Origin: Io17-Chloro-G2 sp034420695 | Lineage (GTDB): Bacteria; Chloroflexota; Dehalococcoidia; Lucifugimonadales; UBA3495 | Direction of reading: 5' to 3' | NCBI GenBank assembly: GCA_034420695.1 | Contig: DAOULB010000040.1 | Coordinates: 124,001 to 188,000 of the forward strand | Length of the DNA: 64,000 nt | In this document: piece after piece, positions 9,083 through 16,322 of the stretch | Layout of the letters: the number at the start of each line of letters is the position of its first letter | How positions within the stretch are numbered: the stretch's first letter is position 1 | Made by a program: the position numbers and the translations under genes | Notes under the pieces: generated by a model | Seen by the model: the letters and a program-made list of their open reading frames with translations, nothing else | Database searches by the model: none | Told to the model about the DNA's origin: nothing

Positions 9083-11560
9083 ATGACCAGCAGCCCCCGA
9101 CAGGTGGAACTCCGCTATGACCCTGCAGCCATCGACAGGAAGTGGCAGGAGCGGTGGGAAAGGGACGGCATCTACAGCGTGGATGACGACGACCCCCGTC
9201 CCAAGTGGTATGAAATGACCATGTACCCCTATCCCTCCGGGGACCTGCACATCGGCCACTGGTATGCCATGGCTCCCTCGGACTGCCACGCCCGGTTCCG
9301 GCGGATGCAAGGCTACAACGTGCTGCACCCCATCGGTTTCGACGCCTTTGGCCTCCCGGCGGAAAATGCCGCCATCAGCCGGGGAATTCACCCTTACAAC
9401 TGGACCATGGACAACATCGAAAACATGCGCCGCCAGTTGCGCTCCATCGGCGCCGTGTACGACTGGGACCGGGAAATCGTCTGCTGCCTGCCCGAATATT
9501 ATCGCTGGAACCAGTGGCTGTTCCTCAAGTTCTATCGCGAGGGGCTGGCCTACCGGGGCAAGGCCCCCGTGGTATGGTGCCCCTCCTGCCAGACCGTGCT
9601 CGCCCACGAGCAGGTGGTGAATGGCGGCTGCGAAAGGTGCGGCGCGCTCATCACCCGCCGGGACTTGGAGCAGTGGTTCTTCCGCACCACCAGCTACGCC
9701 GACCGCTTGTTGGATTTCTCCGGCCTGGAGGACTGGCCCGAAAAAATACTGACCATGCAGACCAACTGGATCGGGCGCAGCGAAGGTGTGGAAATAGGGT
9801 TCGATATCAGCCACTGTGGCCTTGAAGAAAAGGAGATCCGCACTTTCACCACCAGGATAGACACCATCTTCGGCGTGACCTTTATCGTCCTGGCCCCGGA
9901 GCACCCACTGGTCGAGCAATTGACTTCCGGCGAACAGCGCCAGGCCGTCGAAGAGTACATCGAAAAGGCCCGCCGGACCTCCGAGATTGAGCGTCTCTCT
10001 ACCGAAACTGAGAAGACCGGCGTTTTCCTGGGCAACTATGCCGTCAACCGGCTCAACGGGGAGCAGGTCCCCATATACATCGGCGACTACGTGCTGACCA
10101 GCTACGGTACCGGCGCGGTCATGGGCGTACCGGCCCACGACTCCCGGGACTTCGTCTTCGCCAAGAAATACGGCCTCCCGGTGCGAATCGTCATTGCCCC
10201 GATAACCTGGGACGGCAGCGACCTGGCCGAAGCCTACGTGGAAGACGGCTTCATGACCAACTCAGGCAAGTACGAAGGAATGACCGACGAAGAAGGCAAA
10301 GAGGCCATTGCCGACGATATCGAAAAGAACGGTTGGGGCAAGCGGGCCGTATCCTACCGGCTGCGCGACTGGATAATCTCCCGCCAGCGCTACTGGGGCA
10401 CGCCCATCCCCTTCGTGTATTGCGACCAGTGCGGCGGAGTGCCCGTGCCGGAGGAAGACCTGCCCGTATTGCTGCCTTCCGACGCCGAGTTCAAACCCAC
10501 CGGCGAGTCCCCCTTGGCGTCCAACCCCGGATTCGTCAACACGGAATGTCCCCAGTGCAAGGGCCCGGCCCGCCGCGAAACCGACACAATGGACACCTTC
10601 TTTGACTCTTCCTGGTATATGCTGCGCTACTTGGACCCAAACTATGAGGGTGGGCCCTTTGAGTCCGGCCAGACTAAGGCATGGATGCCCGTGGACCAAT
10701 ACACCGGCGGCGCAGAGCATGCCGTGATGCACCTGCTGTATTCCAGGTTCTTCATCAAGGCGTTGCACGACATGGGAATCCTCGATTTTGAGGAACCCTT
10801 CCTGCGGCTCTACAACCAGGGTGTCATCCTGGGCTCGGACCACGAAAAAATGAGCAAGAGCAGGGGCAACGTGGTCAATCCCGACGAAGTTGTGGGCCAG
10901 TTGGGCGCCGATGCCGTGCGGTGCTTCCTGATGTTCATTGGCCCTTGGGACCAAGGAGGGCCTTGGAGCGACGTAGGAATCAACGGCACTGCCCGCTGGC
11001 TCAACCGGGTGTGGGACATGGTGGAGCGGGACGCCGATAGCTTGGAGGGAGAGACCTTCGACCCTGAGACGGAGCGCCAGAGCCAGCGGCTGCTTCACCA
11101 AACCATCCGAAAGTGTCACAACGACATGGACCAGTTCAAGTTCAACACCGCCATCGCATCGCTCATGGAGTTTTCCAATCACTTGAACCGGGTTTGGGCC
11201 GACGCCAGCGTGCATCCTTCCACTTGGCGGCAGTGTATCGAGACCTTCCTGCTGCTGTTGGCGCCTATGGCCCCCCACTTCACCGAAGAACTCTGGGAGC
11301 GAAAGGGCCTTCCCTACAGCATCCACCAGCAGAGCTTTCCAACTTGGGATGAAGGCCTTGCGGCCGAAGAGACCATCACGCTGGTTGTCCAGGTCAACGG
11401 TAAGGTGAGGGACCGCTTGGATGTCCCCGCGGACATAGACGAGGCCACCGCCCAGAGCCAAGCCTTGGCCAGTCCACGGGTGCAGGGTTACACCCAAGGA
11501 AAAGAGGTCCTCAAAACGGTTTACGTGCCCGGTCGGCTGGTGAACCTGGTAGTGCCCTGA
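9083..11560 (+). CDS. leuS: Leucyl-tRNA synthetase
   Basis: 825 residues, the normal bacterial length. HIGH signature at residues 56-59 within PSGDLHIGHW; a zinc-like cluster CPSC...CERC after it; CP1 editing domain containing GTGAVMGVPAHDSRD with the editing Asp; second CxxC pairs in the leucine-specific region; KMSKS at 589-593; anticodon-binding domain and C-terminal VQVNGKVRDR. Charges tRNA-Leu in the cytoplasm; a tRNA-Leu(TAG) gene lies at 35.6 kb. Start ATG at 9083 with GGGAGA upstream. No T-box leader was recognised in the 190-bp 5' gap. The alpha/beta hydrolase gene follows by 87 bp. Confidence 0.98.
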   Translation: MTSSPRQVELRYDPAAIDRKWQERWERDGIYSVDDDDPRPKWYEMTMYPYPSGDLHIGHWYAMAPSDCHARFRRMQGYNVLHPIGFDAFGLPAENAAISRGIHPYNWTMDNIENMRRQLRSIGAVYDWDREIVCCLPEYYRWNQWLFLKFYREGLAYRGKAPVVWCPSCQTVLAHEQVVNGGCERCGALITRRDLEQWFFRTTSYADRLLDFSGLEDWPEKILTMQTNWIGRSEGVEIGFDISHCGLEEKEIRTFTTRIDTIFGVTFIVLAPEHPLVEQLTSGEQRQAVEEYIEKARRTSEIERLSTETEKTGVFLGNYAVNRLNGEQVPIYIGDYVLTSYGTGAVMGVPAHDSRDFVFAKKYGLPVRIVIAPITWDGSDLAEAYVEDGFMTNSGKYEGMTDEEGKEAIADDIEKNGWGKRAVSYRLRDWIISRQRYWGTPIPFVYCDQCGGVPVPEEDLPVLLPSDAEFKPTGESPLASNPGFVNTECPQCKGPARRETDTMDTFFDSSWYMLRYLDPNYEGGPFESGQTKAWMPVDQYTGGAEHAVMHLLYSRFFIKALHDMGILDFEEPFLRLYNQGVILGSDHEKMSKSRGNVVNPDEVVGQLGADAVRCFLMFIGPWDQGGPWSDVGINGTARWLNRVWDMVERDADSLEGETFDPETERQSQRLLHQTIRKCHNDMDQFKFNTAIASLMEFSNHLNRVWADASVHPSTWRQCIETFLLLLAPMAPHFTEELWERKGLPYSIHQQSFPTWDEGLAAEETITLVVQVNGKVRDRLDVPADIDEATAQSQALASPRVQGYTQGKEVLKTVYVPGRLVNLVVP

Positions 11561-11647
11561 ACACGGCCATCTCCCTCTCCAGTGGAGGAAGCGGTTTGGG
11601 GTGTGATGAATTCCTTCCCAATCCTGAAATATGCCGGAGGAGTGTCA

Positions 11648-12487
11648 ATGACAACCGAAGTAAAACCCCAGGACAAGACCGTCAGCGCAAACGGGATAAA
11701 GATCAACTACCTCGACTGGGGCAACCCAACCGCAACGACCATGGTGCTGCTCCACGGCCTCCGGGGCCACCGCCACTCTTGGGACGACATCTCCGCAGCG
11801 TTCTGCCGGGACTACCACGTGCTGGCCCTCGACCAGCGGGGCCGCGGCGAGACCGATTCGGCTCCCGATGGCAACTACACCACCGAAGCCTTTGTTGCGG
11901 ACTTGGAAGGCTTCTGCGACGCCTTGGGCTTGGACCGCTTCGTGCTGGTCGGCCACTCCATGGGCGGTCGCAATAGCCTCGTGTACGCCAGCCGCCACGC
12001 CTCCAAGCTGGAAAAGCTGGTGGTCGTCGACGTAGGACCTGAAATGGACCCCCGGGGCAGCCAGCGCATCACCCGGGAACTGGTGGAGGCGCCTGACGAG
12101 TTCGACTCCTTTGAGTCCTTGTACGAATACATGAGCAAGCAGAACCGCTTCGCCAGTGAACCCGTCCTCCGCCGGCGGCTGCAATACGCCACCCGGCTAT
12201 TGCCCGGCGGGAAGATATGCTGGCAGTACGATCCCGAAATCAGGGAATCCAGGCGGCGGGGAGACACCGCCCCTCAGATGGACTTGTGGCCGGAGCTGCC
12301 CAAGATTTCCTGCCCCACTCTGGTTATCAGAGGGACTGAGACCGACGTCCTGGCCCCTCAGACTGCCTCCCGCATGATAGACGAACTGCCGCAAGGGCGC
12401 CTCGTCGAGGTCCCCAAGGCTGGCCACATGGTGTTCGAGGACAACCCGCAAGACACCGTCGCCGCCATGCAGGCTTTCCTGGGCTAG
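11648..12487 (+). CDS. Alpha/beta hydrolase
   Basis: 279 residues. Oxyanion-hole motif LLHGLRGHRHSW, nucleophile elbow GHSMGG (Ser), acid Asp in the TETDVLAP segment and catalytic His in AGHMVFED give a full Ser-Asp-His triad. The sequence LDQRGRGETD before the elbow is typical of haloperoxidase/esterase/epoxide-hydrolase-type members; the substrate cannot be told. The ATG at 11648 has GGAGG 6-7 nt upstream, making it preferable to an in-frame start 66 nt earlier. First of two hydrolase genes that follow leuS on the same strand. Confidence 0.9.
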   Translation: MTTEVKPQDKTVSANGIKINYLDWGNPTATTMVLLHGLRGHRHSWDDISAAFCRDYHVLALDQRGRGETDSAPDGNYTTEAFVADLEGFCDALGLDRFVLVGHSMGGRNSLVYASRHASKLEKLVVVDVGPEMDPRGSQRITRELVEAPDEFDSFESLYEYMSKQNRFASEPVLRRRLQYATRLLPGGKICWQYDPEIRESRRRGDTAPQMDLWPELPKISCPTLVIRGTETDVLAPQTASRMIDELPQGRLVEVPKAGHMVFEDNPQDTVAAMQAFLG

Positions 12488-12504
12488 GCCGGGGGAAGCA
12501 AGCC

Positions 12505-13089
12505 ATGACTTTGGAACTGCCGGACGCCGGATACCAGACCCCCCACGACCACATGGCCATAAGCCGCAGGTTCATTGCCCAAGCCAGGAAAGAACTGGAA
12601 GACGATGACCGCCTTCAAGCGTCCGAAAAGCTCTGGGGGGCAACCGCCCACGCCCTCAAATCGATAGCCGCGCAGCGTGGATGGCATCACGACGACCACC
12701 TGCTGATCAAGCAAATCGCCACCCAGCTAAGTGACGAATTTGAACGCCCGCATTTCGACGCCAATGTCCGTTTTGCGGAATCCTTTCATGTGAATTTTTA
12801 CTCCAACATGGAACAAGCGGATAATATCGAAAGAGCTATTAACCTCGTCGAACAGTTGATTGCTGACTTGGACCTAGTACGCTCCGCATCGCCGCGTCCC
12901 TTCCAAGTCAAGAACAACTCTCAAAGAAACCGCCTGCAGTTCCTGTTAGGCAGGCAGGTCGGCGCCGATGAATCGTCCGAAGATGGTTTTGTGAACCACG
13001 AACGATTGGAACGGCTCAGGCAGCGCCGTGAGCGCCAGAACCTTGCGCCCAGCCAGGGTGAAGAGGCGGATGGCGCGTCCGCCGAGTAA
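12505..13089 (+). CDS. HEPN / PaREP1-like domain protein
   Basis: 194 residues. The N-terminal 120 residues are all-helical with SRRFIAQARKEL, ASEKLWGATAHALKSIA and a later NFY motif, the pattern of the PaREP1/HEPN-like family (helical bundle, often linked to nucleic-acid or nucleotidyltransferase partners). The Rx4-6H RNase motif of toxin HEPNs is not obvious. The tail (about 150-194) is charged and probably disordered. 17 bp after the upstream hydrolase and preceded by GGGGGAAG, so likely in the same operon. No nucleotidyltransferase partner is adjacent. Function unknown. Confidence 0.6.
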   Translation: MTLELPDAGYQTPHDHMAISRRFIAQARKELEDDDRLQASEKLWGATAHALKSIAAQRGWHHDDHLLIKQIATQLSDEFERPHFDANVRFAESFHVNFYSNMEQADNIERAINLVEQLIADLDLVRSASPRPFQVKNNSQRNRLQFLLGRQVGADESSEDGFVNHERLERLRQRRERQNLAPSQGEEADGASAE

Positions 13090-13146
13090 CAAACCTGGCA
13101 AGCGCCGGATACTAAACCCAGCCACGGACGAAGACAGGAGAAACCG

Positions 13147-13869
13147 TTGACCTCCAGCCCATCACCCAGTAAGGACCAGCCCCCCGCCCCTATGAACATG
13201 GCGGTGAAGGAAATATTGTCCGGGCCCCCGGCCGACGGAGGTCCTGGTGAAGGCATCCTCTTTCGCACCAGCCGCGGCGACATCCAAGGCATCCTGCACC
13301 GGGCTCCTGACGCTGACAAGGGCATGGTCTGGGTCTGCGGGGCCAGGGGAGGTTTCGGCGGGCCGGGCCCAGGCACCTACCAGCGGCTGGCTGAAGAATT
13401 TACGGGCCGGGAAATCACCTCTCTCCGGCTGGACTACCGGCTGCCGAACTTCTTGGATGAGTGCGCGTTGGACCTGATGGTCGGCGTTGCTGGGCTCAAG
13501 GGTCTCGGCTGCGGCTCGGTGGTGGTTGTCGGTCACTCCTTCGGCGGGGCGGTGGTGATTGCCGCGGCTGCTGCCTATCCCCGCATTTCCGGGGTGGTGT
13601 CCCTTTCACCCCAGACCTACGGCGCAAGCGGGGCGGGGCGGATAGCGCCCCGGCCCATATTGCTGGTCCACGGCAAAGCCGATACCCGGTTGCCCTACTC
13701 CTGCGCCATGCAAATCCACCAGATGGCCGGCGAGCCCAAGACCCTGGTGCTCTACGACGGAGCGGAACACCGGCTGGAAGAGTGCCGCGACCAATTGGAA
13801 GACCTGCTCCGGGACTGGATTCCGGAAACCCTGGCCGCAGCCGCACCGCAAACGGGAACTGGCACGTAG
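13147..13869 (+). CDS. Dienelactone-hydrolase-like alpha/beta hydrolase
   Basis: 240 residues from a TTG at 13147 with AGGAG 7-8 nt upstream. GHSFGG nucleophile elbow, Asp in GKADTRLP and His in GAEHRLEE make the triad. The compact fold without a large cap, and the LVHGKADTRLPY motif, resemble dienelactone hydrolase / prolyl-oligopeptidase-like small hydrolases. Cytosolic. Ends 20 bp before the convergent LLM gene. Substrate not predictable. Confidence 0.85.
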   Translation: MTSSPSPSKDQPPAPMNMAVKEILSGPPADGGPGEGILFRTSRGDIQGILHRAPDADKGMVWVCGARGGFGGPGPGTYQRLAEEFTGREITSLRLDYRLPNFLDECALDLMVGVAGLKGLGCGSVVVVGHSFGGAVVIAAAAAYPRISGVVSLSPQTYGASGAGRIAPRPILLVHGKADTRLPYSCAMQIHQMAGEPKTLVLYDGAEHRLEECRDQLEDLLRDWIPETLAAAAPQTGTGT

Positions 13870-13889
13870 CGTCCTGCACATCCCGGGCG

Positions 13890-14816
13890 TTAGGACAACA
13901 GAGGTGTCACCTCTTCGGCAATACGCTGAATCTGTTCCACGTTGGTGTCGCAGGGCCCCAGCATAACCGTTTGGGCTCCGGCGTCGATGAACGGCCTGAT
14001 CTTGGCGGCGCACCTTTCCGCCGGCCCCCAGGCGCAATGCTCTTCAACGTCGTATCCCGGCCCGTAATAGGCGTGCAGTGATGCCCGCAGTTCCGCCTTG
14101 CACCGCTCTTCGTCGTCGCCCACGCAGATGTAGACCAACTTTCCCGATTCCATGGTATCCGGGTCCTTACCCACCTCTCCGGCGCGGTTTAGGACCGCCT
14201 GCCATGCTTGGGCGAAAGACTCGGCGTCGCCGGTGCTCCCTGCCACCCAGCCGTCGCCCAGCTCGGCGCTTCTCCGCAACACCGCCTCCGAACGCCCGCC
14301 CAAAATGATGGGCACTGAATTGTTCCGCGGCGGTTTCGGCATCAAGCTGGCGTTTTCCAAGTCAAAGTGCCGTCCGTGAAACGTCACCTCATCCTCGGCC
14401 CACAACCGGCGCATCAACTCCAATCCCTCGGTGAACCTGCTGACCCGGCTGCTCAAGGACACCCCCAGCGACTCGAACTCCTCGTCCCGGCCTCCCAATG
14501 ATATTCCCAGGGTGAGCCGCCCGCCGGACAGGGCGTCCAACGTGGCCGTGGTCCTGGCCATCAGCGCCGGGTGCCGCAGGGCGAATAGAATCACCGCCGT
14601 CCCCAAGCGGATTCTCGACGTGGCAGTAGCAGCGCAGGCCAGCAGGGTAAACGGGTCCAGGATGCTGATGCGGTGGAAAATCCGGTCGGTCATCCACAGC
14701 GACTCGAACCCCAGGTCTTCCGCAGCCTTGAAGAAACTGGCGAAGTCCTCCATGCTGGGCGTTGCCCCTTTGTAGCTGCCTGGCACCAGGATGCCAATGT
14801 TGGCCTTAGCTGTCAT
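13890..14816 (-). CDS. LLM-class (luciferase-like) flavin/F420-dependent oxidoreductase
   Basis: 308 residues, single bacterial-luciferase-type TIM barrel. Typical blocks: ESLWMTDRI after beta-2, RIRLGTAVI, TLDALSGGRLTLGISLGG, and a C-terminal VMLGPCD strand. ATG at 14816 with GAGAGGA upstream; an in-frame ATG 18 nt further up overlaps that ribosome site. Family members use FMN or F420 to oxidise or reduce small organics; because a cof cluster is present at 58 kb, F420 use is plausible but not shown. Lies 70 bp after the frameshifted hydrolase and probably shares its transcript. Confidence 0.88.
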   Translation of the reverse strand: MTAKANIGILVPGSYKGATPSMEDFASFFKAAEDLGFESLWMTDRIFHRISILDPFTLLACAATATSRIRLGTAVILFALRHPALMARTTATLDALSGGRLTLGISLGGRDEEFESLGVSLSSRVSRFTEGLELMRRLWAEDEVTFHGRHFDLENASLMPKPPRNNSVPIILGGRSEAVLRRSAELGDGWVAGSTGDAESFAQAWQAVLNRAGEVGKDPDTMESGKLVYICVGDDEERCKAELRASLHAYYGPGYDVEEHCAWGPAERCAAKIRPFIDAGAQTVMLGPCDTNVEQIQRIAEEVTPLLS

Positions 14817-14886
14817 AGTTTCCTCTCTAAGCATGTTTCCTGCCCGACTGGGCTCACCGTTCCCGGCTCTCGGCGTTGCGTTCTGG

Positions 14887-15692
14887 CTAGAACTGACCCA
14901 GGAACTCCAGCACCCTCTCCGTATACTGCTGCGGCGCGTCTCCGTGGGGAGGCACCTCGCCCCACTGGCTGTTGGGTACCAACCGGTGTACCCGCTCCGC
15001 CAAGGGCCGGGGGTGAATGTCGTTGGAGCCCGGCATGATCATGGACGGCGTCCTGATATTGCCTAGGGCTTCCGCAGTCATGCCGAGGCTGACGTAGGGC
15101 CCGTCGAACAGGGCGTAGATGGTGTCCCGCATGACTTGGGCAAAGTCCTCGGGCCGCATCGCCTCCAAGCGCTCCCTGTACTCGTGTTCGTACTGTGCCC
15201 TTTCCGGGGTGAAGGGAGAGAACCGGCTGTTCAGGTCGAAGGCGTCAATCACCGGCTTGATGCCCTCGTTCATCGCCATGTCCAAGCTCTTGAACAGCTT
15301 GCCGGCCAAGTAGGCGTCGCAGATGGTGCCACCGGCGATGTTGGAAGGGAAGATGGCCTTTACCCTCTCCGGCCTCCGGGAGGCGCAGCCAAAGGAGATC
15401 GCCGCCCCGAAGACCCTCCTCCCAGGAAGGCCTGGTCTATCGAAAGGGCGTCCATCAATTCGAAAACGTCCTGGCACACTTGGTCCCAAGTCTGCACCAC
15501 CAAGGGGCTGTTGGACTTGCCGCCGAAGCGCCGGTCGTACACTATTACCCGGTACGACTCGGCCAGGGTTCCAGCCACTTCCGAATAGCTGTCCGACTTG
15601 CCCTGCAGTCCGCCCGCCGACAATATGACCGGGAATCCGCTCCCCAGTTCTTCATAGTAAAGCTCGGCCCCTGAGACGCTGGCGGTTGGCAT
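14887..15692 (-). pseudogene. Alpha/beta hydrolase interrupted by a one-base frameshift
   Basis: Two minus-strand frames (15360-15692 and 14887-15489) together make one alpha/beta hydrolase of about 268 residues. Frame one carries the N-terminus, YDRRFGGKS and the strand IDQAFLGGGSSG. The second frame continues with AAISFGCASRRPERV and the cap and C-terminal half, ending at 14887. Adding a single base at the C-run at 15405-15408 restores GGGSSGAAISFG, that is, a GxSxG nucleophile elbow followed by the expected helix. Either a true pseudogene or a homopolymer base-calling error; the second half shows no other damage, which favours a recent event or an error. Confidence 0.75.
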
Positions 15693-15987
15693 GTTCTACC
15701 TCATAACAAGAATGTGGAAAGGGGTGGCTCTGCCGCCCGATAGATTGAACGTGGAGCCCATCAAGGCTGTTCTTCGGCCCCGATTATAGGTTTGCCGTTG
15801 GCCCCTTTCAACGTCACGTTCAGCCAGGCCGTTTCCGATTGGAATTGACCATTCGAACGCTACCCCTGCATTCGCTTCCCTTACTGACAGTTTCCCCTTT
15901 CCTTACCGCCTCGCGACCCGTTACCATAGTATGTGCAATGAATCTAAACCCTTCCCCGCACTGCTCCCGGGTTGGCCCTTCAAGTTG

Positions 15988-16053
15988 AAATGTCCGATTT
16001 TGTCGCAAAAATCCGAAATTCCAAAGCTGCCAGCTACGACAAACCTTGACAAA
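15988..16053 (+). repeat. Dispersed 66-bp element, copy A
   Basis: Aligned by eye without gaps to the reverse complement of 51661-51726: 57 of 66 positions identical. The central block (about 16006-16029) reads CAAAAATCCGAAATT then CAAAG with one difference. Both copies end in two GACAAA motifs 10 bp apart. This copy lies between divergent genes, as does the other. Confidence 0.8.
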
Positions 16054-16095
16054 TCTCGACAAATCTCACAAAAATCGAGACAAACCGCTGACAAA
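16038..16095 (+). repeat. Array of GACAAA motifs at helical spacing
   Basis: GACAAA begins at 16038, 16048, 16058, 16079 and 16090, with a degenerate CACAAA at 16067. Steps are 10, 10, 9, 12 and 11 bp, so all would face one side of the helix. Looks like an iteron or multi-site operator. It overlaps the end of repeat copy A. Confidence 0.65.
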
Positions 16096-16322
16096 ATCGC
16101 AAGCCGGTGGCATTCAGAGCCAGCAGCATGACCTCCACCGCTTTCTTCCCCGAGTAATGGCCGCCCTTCAGGATGTACCCGTCCCACGATTTCTCTCGCC
16201 ACTTCCCCCGTCTCCCCGGCCAGTCCCTGGAGCACATCCCCTTTAGCCGTGGTAAAATCCGTTCAGCGCCAGCAGACCTTTCCCCAAACCCGCTCGCGCA
16301 CTATGGAAGGAGGTTCAAGCCA

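Larger units (their letters stand above)
15693..16322. other. Long divergent intergenic region carrying a dispersed repeat
   Basis: 630 bp between the minus-strand hydrolase and the plus-strand Mo subunit. Besides the repeat at 15988-16053 and the GACAAA array at 16038-16095 it holds no convincing gene; short open frames here are explained by the repeat. A TAAAAT at 16253-16258 might be a -10 box for the Mo subunit gene. Confidence 0.6.

Noticed and set aside
8735..10138. Long antisense frames opposite leuS, and similar ones opposite the Mo subunit (16263-17705), gyrA (25161-26534), ispE/lgt (43069-45012) and cofG/cofH/cofD (58641-60806)
   Set aside because: Each lies fully opposite genes with clear family motifs, has no ribosome site and shows no domain; they come from high GC content reducing stop codons.
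16038..16095. Possible CRISPR array
   Set aside because: Repeat units are 6 bp with about 4-bp spacers; there are no 25-40 bp repeats, no unique spacers and no cas genes in the window.
15931..16131. Short open frame whose peptide shares SQKSEI with one at 51511-51714
   Set aside because: The similarity is the DNA of the dispersed repeat. Base differences are scattered over codon positions and change residues, and the rest of the two peptides is unrelated, so no conserved protein is supported.
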